A DNA stretch of 64,000 nt. Origin: Phocoenobacter atlanticus subsp. cyclopteri. Lineage in GTDB: Bacteria; Pseudomonadota; Gammaproteobacteria; Enterobacterales; Pasteurellaceae. Position 1 is the stretch's first letter. Each line of letters begins with the position of its first letter. The position numbers and the translations under genes were made by a program. Shown here in pieces: positions 54,419 through 63,902 of this stretch. The notes below the pieces were generated by a model. The model saw only the letters and a list, made by a program, of their open reading frames with translations, ran no database searches and was not told where the DNA came from. The stretch covers positions 1 to 64,000 of the forward strand of contig NZ_CP074346.1 in the NCBI RefSeq assembly GCF_018343795.1, read 5' to 3'.

Positions 54419-55312
54419 ATGTCTAGTACAGTTATTGATAACACGCTTCCTCCAGCAAAATCCCTCTTAAGTGAGTTTTGGATTAATTTTCGAAAAAATA
54501 GAGGAGCAGTAATAGGATTTTACTTTATTGCTTTCGTTTTTTTTATTTGTGTATTTGCTCATTTTGTTGCTCCTTTTGATCCTATTGAGCAAAATCGTAG
54601 TGCATTATTGTTACCTCCCGCCTTTTTTGAAGGAGGAGATTGGACTTATATCTTAGGTACTGATGATATTGGACGAGATATGTTATCTCGTATCATTTAT
54701 GGTGCGAGATTGTCCGTATTTATTGGTTTATTCATTGTCGTTTTATCCTGTTTATTAGGTGTGTTTTTTGGATTGTTGGCAGGGTTTTATGGTGGTTTGC
54801 TTGATGCAGTAATTATGCGATTTGTTGATATTATGCTAGCTATTCCTAGCTTGTTATTAACCATTGGAGTAGTAACTATTTTAGGCCCATCACTCTTTAA
54901 TGCGGCGATTGCCATTGCTATTGTCTCAATACCGAGTTATGTACGCTTAGCCAGAGCATCTGTAATGAGTGAAAAAACACGAGATTATGTAACCGCTTCT
55001 CAAGTAACTGGTGTGAGTATATTCCGTTTAATGTTTATTATTATTCTACCAAACTGTCTTGCTCCACTTATTGTTCAAATGACAATGGGTATTTCTAATG
55101 CGATTTTGGAGCTTGCCGCACTTGGATTTTTAGGTATTGGTGCTCAACCTCCAACACCAGAACTGGGCACAATGTTGGCAGAATCTCGAGGTTTTATGCA
55201 ATCAGCTAACTGGTTGGTTACTATACCAGGGATTGCAATTTTATTACTCGTATTAGCTTTCAACCTTATGGGAGACGGTTTACGTGATGCGTTGGATCCA
55301 AGGTTGAAATAA
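54419..55312 (+). CDS. dppC: DppC, dipeptide ABC transporter permease
   Basis: DppC is the second permease. The 297 residues have the typical LGTDDIGRDMLSRIIYGARLS segment, the EAA loop KTRDYVTASQVTGVSIFRLMFIIILPNCLAPLIVQ, and the end MGDGLRDALDPRLK. It starts 15 bases after dppB. A strong terminator closes the operon; the ATPase genes dppD and dppF are not here. Confidence 0.95.
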   Translation: MSSTVIDNTLPPAKSLLSEFWINFRKNRGAVIGFYFIAFVFFICVFAHFVAPFDPIEQNRSALLLPPAFFEGGDWTYILGTDDIGRDMLSRIIYGARLSVFIGLFIVVLSCLLGVFFGLLAGFYGGLLDAVIMRFVDIMLAIPSLLLTIGVVTILGPSLFNAAIAIAIVSIPSYVRLARASVMSEKTRDYVTASQVTGVSIFRLMFIIILPNCLAPLIVQMTMGISNAILELAALGFLGIGAQPPTPELGTMLAESRGFMQSANWLVTIPGIAILLLVLAFNLMGDGLRDALDPRLK

Positions 55313-55340
55313 TTATTAAAGATAATTTCTTATAAATTAG

Positions 55341-55376
55341 AATAGGTGAATTGAGCATTCACCTATTTTGTTTTTT
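55341..55376 (+). terminator. dppBC terminator
   Basis: AATAGGTGAAT (55341-55351) and ATTCACCTATT (55357-55367) form a perfect 11-base stem, followed by TTGTTTTTT. It confirms that dppDF are not part of this operon. Confidence 0.9.
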
Positions 55377-55474
55377 ATATACAATATTAAAGATGAATAA
55401 TACGCTTAAGTTTTATCTCGTGTTACTATATAATGCCTAACGATTTTAGTTGTTTAAAGAGGGTTCTTGCAAAA

Positions 55475-56137
55475 ATGATACAGTTTACTAATGTGAATAA
55501 AGCATATATTGGTGCAAGAAGACCTGTATTGCAAGATATTAGCTTTCATCTTCCCGCTGGAGAAATGGCGTATTTAACAGGTGTTTCTGGGGCTGGGAAA
55601 AGTACATTATTAAAATTAATAATGGGAATGGAGCGAGTGAATGGTGGAAAAATCTTATTTAATGGACACGATATAACACGTTTACCTAAAAGAGAGCTTC
55701 CTTTTTTAAGACGACAAATTGGAATGGTTCATCAAAATTATTCCCTATTAACAGATCGAACTATATTAGATAATGTTGCGCTACCTTTGATTATTATGGG
55801 TATTAAGCAATCTATTGTGGAAAGAGAAGCAAGAATAGCTTTAGAAAGAGTTGGATTGGAAGATAAAACTCATTATTTCCCAATGCAATTATCTGGAGGA
55901 GAGCAACAGAGAGTAGATATTGCCAGAGCAATAATTCATCGTCCTCAGCTTTTGTTAGCCGATGAACCGACAGGGAATTTGGATGAAAAGTTATCATTTG
56001 ATATTCTTCGTTTATTTGAAGTATTTAATCAATCAGGTACAACAGTTTTAATTGCAACCCACGATACCAATATAATAAATCAAAGTTCTAAAGTTTGTTT
56101 GGGACTTGAAGATGGTCACTTAAAAAGAATCAGTTAA
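55475..56137 (+). CDS. ftsE: FtsE, cell-division ABC ATPase
   Basis: FtsE with FtsX activates septal peptidoglycan hydrolases through EnvC-type partners. The 220 residues begin MIQFTNVNKAYIGARRPVLQD; Walker A is GVSGAGKSTLLKL, signature LSGGEQQRVDIARAI, Walker B LLLADEPTGNLDE. The start at 55475 is preferred over 55433 because it gives the conserved N-terminus. It lies 10 bases before ftsX. ftsY, usual upstream neighbour, is not here. Confidence 0.96.
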   Translation: MIQFTNVNKAYIGARRPVLQDISFHLPAGEMAYLTGVSGAGKSTLLKLIMGMERVNGGKILFNGHDITRLPKRELPFLRRQIGMVHQNYSLLTDRTILDNVALPLIIMGIKQSIVEREARIALERVGLEDKTHYFPMQLSGGEQQRVDIARAIIHRPQLLLADEPTGNLDEKLSFDILRLFEVFNQSGTTVLIATHDTNIINQSSKVCLGLEDGHLKRIS

Positions 56138-56147
56138 GGAAATAATA

Positions 56148-57059
56148 ATGTTTCAGTTATTTAATATTTTTAGTGTACAAACCCGCTATATTTGGCGAAT
56201 TGTTTGGCAGGATCTATTGCAGCATAAACTTGGGACATTATTAACCGTTTTAGTTATTTCTGTTTCTTTAACTATTCCAATGGTGGGATATTTATTGTGG
56301 AAAAATACACATAATGCAGCAACACAATTTTATCCAGAACAAGAATTAACGATTTATTTGCATAAAAATTTATCTAAAAGTAGTGTTAATTTGATTGTGG
56401 AGAAAATTCGTCAATTTGAACCAGATAAAATGGAAAATTTTGAGTTTATTTCTCGTCAACAAAGTTTAAATGATTTTCGTCAATGGTCAGGCTTTAGTAA
56501 GGCATTAGATATTTTAGATGATAATCCATTACCTACTATTGTTATTCTTAAACCAAAAAAAGAATTTAGTGATACAGAACATATGCTGTTATTTAGAAAT
56601 GAGCTTCAAAACATTAAAGGAATACAAGAAGTTCGTCTTGATAATGAGTGGTTGGAAAAATTAACGGCTCTTACTTGGTTAATTGCTAAAGTGGGCGTTA
56701 TTTGTGCATTATTGATGTCAATTTCTGTTTTTTTAGTTATTGCTAATAGTGTTCGTACTGAGGTTTCTAATAATAAAGCAACGATTGAAGTTATGCAGTT
56801 AGTGGGAGCAACTAAGTATTTTATTGCTCGTCGTTTTATTTATACTGCAATGATTTATGGGTTACTTGGCAGTATTTTAGCAATATTACTGGCTTTAGTT
56901 GTAGCTAGCTATTTTTCAAATGTGGTGAGATATGTAGCTGATCTTTTTGTGGTGAAATTTGAATTAAACCATTTCAATTTTAGTGAAATCTTTTTCGTTA
57001 TTATTTTTTGTATCTTTATTGGTTGGTTATCAGCCAAGGTTGCAACAAAAAATATTTAA
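56148..57059 (+). CDS. ftsX: FtsX, cell-division membrane protein
   Basis: FtsX is the permease-like partner of FtsE. The 303 residues have an N-terminal cytoplasmic and first membrane part (DLLQHKLGTLLTVLVISVSLTIPMVGYLLWKN), a periplasmic loop (about 60-180, FYPEQELTIYLHKNLS), and three further membrane segments with NKATIEVMQLVGATKYFIARRFIYTAM. Length is normal. ftsEX is followed by the unrelated symporter gene. Confidence 0.95.
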   Translation: MFQLFNIFSVQTRYIWRIVWQDLLQHKLGTLLTVLVISVSLTIPMVGYLLWKNTHNAATQFYPEQELTIYLHKNLSKSSVNLIVEKIRQFEPDKMENFEFISRQQSLNDFRQWSGFSKALDILDDNPLPTIVILKPKKEFSDTEHMLLFRNELQNIKGIQEVRLDNEWLEKLTALTWLIAKVGVICALLMSISVFLVIANSVRTEVSNNKATIEVMQLVGATKYFIARRFIYTAMIYGLLGSILAILLALVVASYFSNVVRYVADLFVVKFELNHFNFSEIFFVIIFCIFIGWLSAKVATKNI

Positions 57060-57176
57060 TTTTAACGTATAAAAAGTAATATTAGTGATAAGAAAAAGTT
57101 ATCAATAATGCTTGATCGTTTTGCCATTTATTGTTAGAGTTCTGACCTGAAATAAAAAATTAGGAGATTTCTAACT

Positions 57177-58631
57177 ATGGAATATATTCATCAATTTTTC
57201 GATACCATTAATGATCTAACTTGGGGTTGGGCATTAATTCCAATGTTAATTGTATTTGGTTTACTATTTACTACTGTAGGTGGTTTTGCCCAATTTAGAT
57301 ATTTTGGACGCATGTTTAATGTTTTCAAATCTGAAAAAGAGAGTCATGATCCTGACTCAGTGAGCTCACGTCAGGCTTTATTGGTTTCTATCGGAGGTCG
57401 CGTTGGTGGTGGTAATATTGCAGGTGTTGCAGTTGCTATCAGTTTAGGTGGTCCAGGTGCTGTATTTTGGATGTGGGTTGTGGCACTTATTGGAATGATG
57501 ACCAGTATTGTTGAATGTTCTTTAGCTCAGCTTTATAAACGTAAAGAAGCAGATGGTACATATCGTGGTGGTCCTGCTCATTATATTTTACACGGATTAG
57601 GTCCTGATTATCGTTGGTTAGCCGTAATTTATGCGGTTGCATTAACACTTTCTTTTTCTATCGGTTTTAATGCTTTTCAAGGTAATACTGTTGCTGGTGC
57701 TGCATTAGATAGTTTAGGTATTGATCGTCTTTATACGGGTATATTTTTAGTTGTCTTTGGTGGACTTGTTATTTTTGGTGGAATTAAACGCATTGCGAAA
57801 GCTGCGGATATTATTGTGCCATTAATGTCATTAATTTATCTTCTACTTGCTATTGTTGTGATTGTAATAAATATCACAGAAGTACCTGCACTCATTATAA
57901 GTGTGGTAAAAAATGCATTTGGTATTGATTCTGTTGTTGGTGGTGGAATGGGTGTCGCGATTGCACAAGGGATGCGTCGAGGTTTATTCTCAAATGAAGC
58001 AGGTTTAGGTTCAGCACCAAATGTAGCAGCAACAGCGAAAGCAAATCATCCTGTGAGCCAAGGTATTTCACAAGCTCTGTCAGTTTTTATTGATACTATG
58101 TTAATTTGTAGTGCAACGGCGTTTATTATTTTATTAGGTGATGTATATCAACCAGGTGTTGAAATTGATGGCGTAGTGTTAACACAGCAGTCATTGGTTG
58201 GTCACTTTGGTAACTGGGTAAGCTACTTATTAACATTCTCAATTTTACTGTTCTCATTTAGTTCTATTATTTATAACTACTATATGGGTGAAAATGGGGT
58301 AAGTTTCCTTGCTGGAAGTGCTGAGAAAGCAAAAGTACCTGTATTTATCTTACGTTTAGCGGTAATTGGAATCTTATTCTTGGGTGCAGTAGCGCCTGGT
58401 GCGACAGATGTATTCTTCTTCTCTGATCCTTTAATGGGAGTATTAGCATTGACTAATTTATTAGCATTAATAATGCTTTTCCCTCGAGCAGTAAAACTGT
58501 TGAAGGATTACAGAAATCAATTAGATGCAGGTATTGAAGAACCTATCTTTGATGCTCAGCAATATGAACGTTTAGATATTGATATAGATGCTTGGGAACG
58601 TCATAGTGATAAAAATATAGTCATTAAATAA
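57177..58631 (+). CDS. AGCS-family alanine/sodium symporter
   Basis: This 484-residue membrane protein imports alanine or glycine with sodium. Family landmarks are SSRQALLVSIGGRVGGGNIAGVAVAISLGGPGAVFWMWV, YRGGPAHYILHGLG, ALTLSFSIGFNAFQGNTVAG, VAIAQGMRRGLFSNEAGLGSAPNVAATAKANHPVSQG and LLFSFSSIIYNYYMGENG. About ten membrane segments are visible. The related names are AlsT, DagA and YaaJ; the substrate is not fixed by sequence. A ribosome site GGAG precedes it. Confidence 0.92.
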   Translation: MEYIHQFFDTINDLTWGWALIPMLIVFGLLFTTVGGFAQFRYFGRMFNVFKSEKESHDPDSVSSRQALLVSIGGRVGGGNIAGVAVAISLGGPGAVFWMWVVALIGMMTSIVECSLAQLYKRKEADGTYRGGPAHYILHGLGPDYRWLAVIYAVALTLSFSIGFNAFQGNTVAGAALDSLGIDRLYTGIFLVVFGGLVIFGGIKRIAKAADIIVPLMSLIYLLLAIVVIVINITEVPALIISVVKNAFGIDSVVGGGMGVAIAQGMRRGLFSNEAGLGSAPNVAATAKANHPVSQGISQALSVFIDTMLICSATAFIILLGDVYQPGVEIDGVVLTQQSLVGHFGNWVSYLLTFSILLFSFSSIIYNYYMGENGVSFLAGSAEKAKVPVFILRLAVIGILFLGAVAPGATDVFFFSDPLMGVLALTNLLALIMLFPRAVKLLKDYRNQLDAGIEEPIFDAQQYERLDIDIDAWERHSDKNIVIK

Positions 58632-58651
58632 TTATTATTTATTTAAGAGAA

Positions 58652-58682
58652 AACCCAGCTAATTTTAGTTGGGTTTTTTTAG
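58652..58682 (+). terminator. Terminator after the alanine symporter gene
   Basis: AACCCAGCT and AGTTGGGTT form a 9-base stem with one G-T pair around AATTTT, followed by TTTTT. Confidence 0.85.
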
Positions 58683-58785
58683 ATTAAGCGGTCACTTTAA
58701 GATCAAAATTTACCAAATTTATTTTTCTTTTTTTTATAAAAAGAGTAGACTACGGACATCTTTGTTGGTTACTTAAGGAAATAAA

Positions 58786-60081
58786 ATGACCGAGATAGCT
58801 CTACCACCACAATCGATTTGGCAACAAATTTTTACTAAAAATATGTTACTTTGTATTTATACTGGTTTCTGTTCCGGTTTGCCATTATTTGTTTTAATTC
58901 AACTGATTCCTGCGTGGTTTACTTCCGAAGATCTTAATATTAAAACGATTGCAGCTTTTACATTAATTTCTTTACCTTACACCTTTAAATTTTTATGGGC
59001 AGCATTATTGGATCGTTATCCTTTTCCTTTTTTAGGGCGTCGTCGAGGCTGGATCTTTATTTCTCAAATCGTGCTTATTGTGATTTTAGGTAGTTATGGT
59101 TTTTTTGATCCTAAAAAAGATATTGCATTGATTTCAGTTCTGTCACTATGTTTTGCATTTGCCTCCGCTACTCAAGATATTGTAATTGATGCTTATCGCC
59201 GTGAAATTTTAACCGATAATCAACTTGGATTAGGAAATTCTATACACGTGAATGCTTATCGTGTTGCAGGTTTAATCCCAGGTGGTCTATCATTAGCACT
59301 AGCAGATCATATGCCTTGGGAAAGTGTTTTTATGATTACCTCTGCATTTTTAATACCTGGATTATTAATTACGGTATTTTTTAGTGATGAGAAAATTTTT
59401 CCCAAAACTGAACACAACAAACCTTTTTACACTGCCTTTGTTGACCCTTTTAAAGAGTTTTTTACCCGTAAAGGCGTATATGGAGCAATTGGTTTAATTT
59501 TATTTATTTTCCTATATAAATTAGGTGATTCTCTTGCAACGACTCTTCAAACTAAATTTATTTTAGATATGGGGTTTACCAAATCTGATATTGCTCTAGT
59601 GGTTAAAACAACCTCTTTTTGGTGCAGTATTGCAGGAGGTATCATTGGTGGAGTGGCGATGATTAAACTAGGAGTAAACCGAGCATTATGGATATTTGGT
59701 GCGGTACAAATTATTACTATTCTTGGTTTTGTTTATCTCGCAAGTTTTGGTCATTTTGACACAGAAACAATAGGTGCAAACGAATTGATTAAATTAGGTG
59801 TTGTGATTTCAGGAGAGTATCTCGGTGTAGGATTAGGAACCGTTGCTTTTGTTGCTTTTATGGCAAGAGAAACCAATCCTATGTATACCGCAATGCAGTT
59901 GGCTATTTTTACGAGTTTATATGCTCTTCCAAGTAAATTACTTGGAGCAGGTACTGGATGGGTGGTTGAACAAATTGGTTATTATCACTTCTTTATCTGC
60001 TGTTTCTTTATTGCAATTCCAGGAATGATTTGTTTATTCTGGGTTGCTCCTTGGAATGATAAAAGAGTAAGCTTTGAGTAG
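58786..60081 (+). CDS. ampG: AmpG-type muropeptide permease
   Basis: AmpG imports GlcNAc-anhydromuropeptides from the periplasm for cell-wall recycling. The 431-residue MFS protein has about twelve segments; KNMLLCIYTGFCSGLPLFVLIQLIPAWFTSEDLNIK and KFLWAALLDRYPFPFLGRRRGWIF are the AmpG-like N-terminal regions, and CFAFASATQDIVIDAYRREIL is conserved in the family. It is shorter than enteric AmpG (about 490), which has an extra C-terminal stretch. An uptake-signal core lies in the gap before it. Confidence 0.88.
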   Translation: MTEIALPPQSIWQQIFTKNMLLCIYTGFCSGLPLFVLIQLIPAWFTSEDLNIKTIAAFTLISLPYTFKFLWAALLDRYPFPFLGRRRGWIFISQIVLIVILGSYGFFDPKKDIALISVLSLCFAFASATQDIVIDAYRREILTDNQLGLGNSIHVNAYRVAGLIPGGLSLALADHMPWESVFMITSAFLIPGLLITVFFSDEKIFPKTEHNKPFYTAFVDPFKEFFTRKGVYGAIGLILFIFLYKLGDSLATTLQTKFILDMGFTKSDIALVVKTTSFWCSIAGGIIGGVAMIKLGVNRALWIFGAVQIITILGFVYLASFGHFDTETIGANELIKLGVVISGEYLGVGLGTVAFVAFMARETNPMYTAMQLAIFTSLYALPSKLLGAGTGWVVEQIGYYHFFICCFFIAIPGMICLFWVAPWNDKRVSFE

Positions 60082-60143
60082 TTTTAATTTACAATTTTTA
60101 TTCAAATTAACTTGATTTTATAGCGTCTAACTATTGAGGTAAT

Positions 60144-61040
60144 ATGAAATTATCAGTAGGCTTGATACAAGCTATCTTAGCATATTCTATATGGGGGCTT
60201 TTCCCTCTATATTGGGCTTTGCTCAAGTCTATTCCTGCGACAGAGATCATTGCTCATCGCATTTTATGGTCATTTGTTTTATTGCTGATAGTGATTATTG
60301 CTAGAAATAAACTTATTCAAGTTTTTCATAGTGTTAAAACTAAAAAAAATATATTAATTCTATTGATTACCTCGTTATTAATCAGTGGTAATTGGTTGAT
60401 TTATATTTGGGCTGTGACGAATGGACATATTTTAGAATCAAGTTTAGGTTATTATATTAGCCCTTTATGTAACGTATTATTAGGTATCATATTTTTAGGT
60501 GAACGATTACGCCCCTTACAGACTATCGCTGTTTTTCTAGCACTATTTAGTGTTATCTTTTTAACTATTGTTTATGGACAAATTCCTTTTATTGCTCTCG
60601 GTCTGGCAAGTACTGTTGCAATTTATGCTTTATTACGTAAGAAGGTAAGTTTAGATACCCAAACTGCAATGTTTATTGAAACAGGGTTAATTGTGATACC
60701 TGCAGCATTGTATATATTATTTGGAAATCATAGCCAAGCAATTTTTAATGGTTCTTTGAGTACGCAATTATTATTAATATGTGGTGGTATTGTCACTTTA
60801 TTGCCGTTAATGTTAATGACCAATAGCTTAAAAACACTTCAATTATCAACAATCGGATTTTTGCAATACATTAGTCCAACACTACAATTCTTCTGCGGTT
60901 TAGTGGTATTCGGTGAAGCGTTTGATATGTATAAATTTATCGGATTTATTTTTATTTGGATTGCTATACTGATTTATTCATTTGATGCGTTACTTTATCA
61001 GAAGAAAGCTAATTTTACTCAGCGAATAAAGGATAAATAA
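60144..61040 (+). CDS. rarD: RarD, EamA-family permease
   Basis: This 298-residue protein has ten membrane segments in two EamA repeats. SVGLIQAILAYSIWGLFPLYWALLKSIPATEIIAHRILWSF is the RarD-type start, and LTIVYGQIPFIALGLASTVAIYALLRKKVSLD and TIGFLQYISPTLQFFCGLVVFGEAF are also typical. RarD was named for chloramphenicol sensitivity, but its substrate is unknown. It lies between ampG and ettA in the same direction. Confidence 0.9.
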   Translation: MKLSVGLIQAILAYSIWGLFPLYWALLKSIPATEIIAHRILWSFVLLLIVIIARNKLIQVFHSVKTKKNILILLITSLLISGNWLIYIWAVTNGHILESSLGYYISPLCNVLLGIIFLGERLRPLQTIAVFLALFSVIFLTIVYGQIPFIALGLASTVAIYALLRKKVSLDTQTAMFIETGLIVIPAALYILFGNHSQAIFNGSLSTQLLLICGGIVTLLPLMLMTNSLKTLQLSTIGFLQYISPTLQFFCGLVVFGEAFDMYKFIGFIFIWIAILIYSFDALLYQKKANFTQRIKDK

Positions 61041-61118
61041 TTTACTGTTGATATATTTTTTATTGATTTTCGAGTAAACTATCCCTCAGATTTTCAAAAT
61101 ACAAAGAAAGGATAAATA

Positions 61119-62789
61119 ATGTCATCACAATTTGTTTATACGATGCATCGAGTGGGCAAAATTGTTCCACCTAAGCGTCAGATATTAAAAGATATTTCAT
61201 TAAGCTTTTTCCCTGGTGCAAAAATTGGGGTATTAGGTTTAAATGGTGCGGGTAAATCAACCTTACTTCGTATTATGGCGGGCGTTGATAAAGAATTTGA
61301 AGGTGAAGCGCGAGCACAACCAGGGATCAAAATCGGCTATCTACCACAAGAACCTAAATTAGATCCTGAGCAAACCGTACAAGAAGCGGTTGAAGAAGCC
61401 GTAGCAGAAGTTAAAAATGCATTAACTCGTTTAGATGAAGTTTACGCACTTTACGCTGATCCTGATGCTGATTTTGATAAATTAGCCACAGAGCAAGGTA
61501 AATTAGAAGCGATTATTCAAGCTCACGACGGACACAATTTACAAAACCAATTAGAGCGTGCAGCTGATGCGTTACGTTTACCTGAATGGAATGCAAAAAT
61601 TGCTAACTTATCAGGTGGGGAACGCCGCCGAGTGGCACTTTGTCGCTTATTGTTAGAAAAACCTGATATGTTATTGCTGGACGAACCAACCAACCACTTA
61701 GATGCTGAGTCTGTGGCGTGGTTAGAGCGTTTCTTACACGATTATGAAGGTACTGTTGTAGCAATTACCCATGACCGTTATTTCTTAGATAATGTTGCAG
61801 GTTGGATTTTAGAGCTTGACCGAGGTGAAGGTATTCCTTGGGAAGGCAATTACTCAACGTGGTTAGAGCAAAAAGAGAAACGCTTAGCCCAAGAGCAAGC
61901 AACAGAAAGTGCTCGTCAAAAATCCATTGAAAAAGAGCTTGAATGGGTACGTCAAAATCCAAAAGGTCGCCAAGCAAAATCAAAAGCACGTATGGCTCGT
62001 TTTGATGAATTAACATCAAGCGAATACCAAAAACGTAACGAAACCAACGAACTCTTTATTCCACCTGGTCCACGTTTAGGGGATAAAGTGATTGAAGTGC
62101 AAAACTTAACCAAATCTTATGGCGATCGTACCTTGATTGATGATTTATCTTTCTCCATTCCGAAAGGGGCAATCGTTGGGATTATCGGTGCGAACGGTGC
62201 AGGTAAATCCACATTATTCCGTATGCTTTCAGGTAAAGAGCAAGCAGATAAAGGCTCAGTAACTTTAGGTGATACCGTTATTTTAGCATCCGTCGATCAG
62301 TTCCGTGATGAAATGGATGACAGTAAAACGGTATGGGAAGAAATTTCTAACGGACAAGATATTTTAACGATCGGTAACTTTGAAATTCCAAGCCGTGCTT
62401 ATGTTGGACGCTTTAACTTTAAAGGTGTGGATCAACAAAAACGTGTTGGCGAACTTTCAGGGGGAGAACGAGGACGTTTACATTTAGCAAAATTATTGCA
62501 AGTGGGCGGAAACGTGTTGTTACTTGATGAGCCAACCAATGATCTTGACGTGGAAACCTTGCGAGCATTAGAAAATGCGATCTTAGAATTCCCAGGTTGT
62601 GCAATGGTAATTTCCCACGACCGTTGGTTCTTAGACCGTATTGCGACCCATATTTTGGATTACGGCGATGAAGGTAAAGTAACGTTCTACGAAGGTAACT
62701 TCTCAGACTACGAAGAGTGGAAAAAGAAAACCTTTGGAGCAGCAGCGATTGAACCAACACGTATTAAATATAAACGTATCACAAAATAA
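61119..62789 (+). CDS. ettA: EttA, energy-dependent translational throttle ABC-F protein
   Basis: EttA binds the ribosomal E site and gates the start of elongation according to ATP/ADP ratio. The 556 residues have two ABC domains: LNGAGKSTLLRI with LSGGERRRVALCRLLLEKPDMLLLDEPTNHLDA, and ANGAGKSTLFRM with LSGGERGRLHLAKLLQ and LLLDEPTNDLDVE. The linker carries the PtIM region with RWG-type tail missing and WVRQNPKGRQAKSKARMARFDEL present. No membrane segments. The coding region is visibly less AT-rich than its neighbours, consistent with strong expression. Confidence 0.96.
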   Translation: MSSQFVYTMHRVGKIVPPKRQILKDISLSFFPGAKIGVLGLNGAGKSTLLRIMAGVDKEFEGEARAQPGIKIGYLPQEPKLDPEQTVQEAVEEAVAEVKNALTRLDEVYALYADPDADFDKLATEQGKLEAIIQAHDGHNLQNQLERAADALRLPEWNAKIANLSGGERRRVALCRLLLEKPDMLLLDEPTNHLDAESVAWLERFLHDYEGTVVAITHDRYFLDNVAGWILELDRGEGIPWEGNYSTWLEQKEKRLAQEQATESARQKSIEKELEWVRQNPKGRQAKSKARMARFDELTSSEYQKRNETNELFIPPGPRLGDKVIEVQNLTKSYGDRTLIDDLSFSIPKGAIVGIIGANGAGKSTLFRMLSGKEQADKGSVTLGDTVILASVDQFRDEMDDSKTVWEEISNGQDILTIGNFEIPSRAYVGRFNFKGVDQQKRVGELSGGERGRLHLAKLLQVGGNVLLLDEPTNDLDVETLRALENAILEFPGCAMVISHDRWFLDRIATHILDYGDEGKVTFYEGNFSDYEEWKKKTFGAAAIEPTRIKYKRITK

Positions 62790-62802
62790 TTAAAATCCGT
62801 AG

Positions 62803-62822
62803 AGACAGGGCATGCCCTGTCT
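62803..62822 (+). terminator. ettA terminator/palindromic repeat, copy 2
   Basis: AGACAGGGCATGCCCTGTCT is a perfect 20-base palindrome followed by TTCTTT. It matches the element after cpdB (6669-6688) except for the four central bases. Without a loop it would form a hairpin with a small open centre; termination is plausible but the T run is interrupted. Confidence 0.6.
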
Positions 62823-62890
62823 TTCTTTAACATTTTATATTTTGCAAAAAATCATCAAAACCTAACCGCTTAATTTAACTAAAAATCATT

Positions 62891-63652
62891 ATGGAAAAAA
62901 TTCAACGACAGGTAGTACTAGATACCGAAACAACAGGTATGAACTTTAATGGAAAGCCATATATTGGGCATAACATCATTGAAATTGGGGCTGTAGAAGT
63001 GATAAATCGTCGCCTAACAGGACGAACGTATCACGTCTATATAAAACCACCACGTGAAGTGGAAGAAGAAGCAATTAAAGTTCACGGTATTACCAATGAC
63101 TTTTTAAAAGATAAACCAAGCTTTGCTGAGATTGTTGATGAGTTTGTTGATTTTATTAAAGGTGCAGAGCTTGTTATTCATAATGCCCCCTTTGATGTCG
63201 GCTTTATGGATCACGAATTTTCATTTTTAAAAAATCCGCCACCTAAAACGGCTGAAATGTGCGAGGTTACTGATACGTTATTAATGGCTCGTAAAATGTA
63301 TCCAGGAAAACGAAATAGTTTAGATGCCTTATGTTCACGACTAGGAATAGATAATACTAAGCGTGTACTTCACGGCGCATTACTGGATGCTGAGATTCTT
63401 GCTGATGTGTATTTAATGATGACTGGTGGTCAAATTGCTTTATTAAGTGATAATGAAGAGATAAAACCCACAACTAATAATGAAACAACAAATGTAAAAA
63501 TACCACTTGATACTAGCGGTTTAGTGGTGTTAAGACCAACGGAAGAAGAGTTGCAAGCTCATTTAGATTATTTAGCATCAGTAGATAAAAAATCGAAAGG
63601 AAATTGTATTTGGTTATTAAAAGAGAAAGATGATATAAAAAATCTACATTGA
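62891..63652 (+). CDS. dnaQ: DnaQ, DNA polymerase III epsilon subunit (3'-5' proofreading exonuclease)
   Basis: DnaQ removes misinserted nucleotides in the replicative polymerase core. The 253 residues have the exonuclease motifs VVLDTETTGMN (Asp11 and Glu13), VIHNAPFDVGFMDHEF and RVLHGALLDAEILADVYL (catalytic His and Asp). GGQIALLSD (about 177-185) fits a sliding-clamp binding motif, and the C-terminal tail, which binds the polymerase alpha subunit, is present. A strongly A/T-rich gap with a reverse uptake-signal core precedes it. Confidence 0.95.
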   Translation: MEKIQRQVVLDTETTGMNFNGKPYIGHNIIEIGAVEVINRRLTGRTYHVYIKPPREVEEEAIKVHGITNDFLKDKPSFAEIVDEFVDFIKGAELVIHNAPFDVGFMDHEFSFLKNPPPKTAEMCEVTDTLLMARKMYPGKRNSLDALCSRLGIDNTKRVLHGALLDAEILADVYLMMTGGQIALLSDNEEIKPTTNNETTNVKIPLDTSGLVVLRPTEEELQAHLDYLASVDKKSKGNCIWLLKEKDDIKNLH

Positions 63653-63707
63653 AAACTAACTTTTGTTTATTTTAGCAACATTTAAATATAGTTTTGAAAA
63701 AAAAGAT

Positions 63708-63736
63708 TTGACGACGTAGTATTAAATCATTATTAT
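63708..63736 (+). promoter_or_regulatory. tRNA-Asp promoter
   Basis: TTGACG (63708-63713) and TATTAT (63731-63736) are 17 bases apart; the tRNA begins 17 bases after the -10 box. Confidence 0.6.
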
Positions 63737-63752
63737 ACACCTTGTTTACAGT

Positions 63753-63829
63753 GGAGTGGTAGTTCAGCTGGTTAGAATACCTGCCTGTCACGCAGGGGGT
63801 CGCGGGTTCGAATCCCGTCCATTCCGCCA
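63753..63829 (+). tRNA. tRNA-Asp (anticodon GTC)
   Basis: The 77-base gene folds as a standard cloverleaf: acceptor GGAGTGG pairing with CCATTCC, D-arm AGTTCAGCTGGTTAGAA, anticodon arm CTGCCTGTCACGCAGG with GTC at 63787-63789, T-arm CGGGTTCGAATCCCG, and an encoded CCA end. It is nearly identical to tRNA-Asp of enterics. Confidence 0.97.
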
Positions 63830-63882
63830 TTTTTTATTTAAATGCTTTGTTTTTCAATAACTTGCATTTATTTCCACCGAAG

Positions 63883-63902
63883 TACCCCTTTAGATACCCC
63901 TT
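63883..63902. repeat. Direct repeat downstream of tRNA-Asp
   Basis: TACCCCTT occurs twice (63883-63890 and 63895-63902), 12 bases apart. Such spaced repeats next to a tRNA 3' end are common beside integrase genes, but no integrase frame is visible before the window ends. The remaining bases to 64000 show no gene. Confidence 0.35.

Noticed and set aside
57086-57104. TGATAA/TTATCA repeat between ftsX and the symporter gene
   Set aside because: Only a 6-base AT-rich stem with no T run; too weak to call a terminator or an operator.
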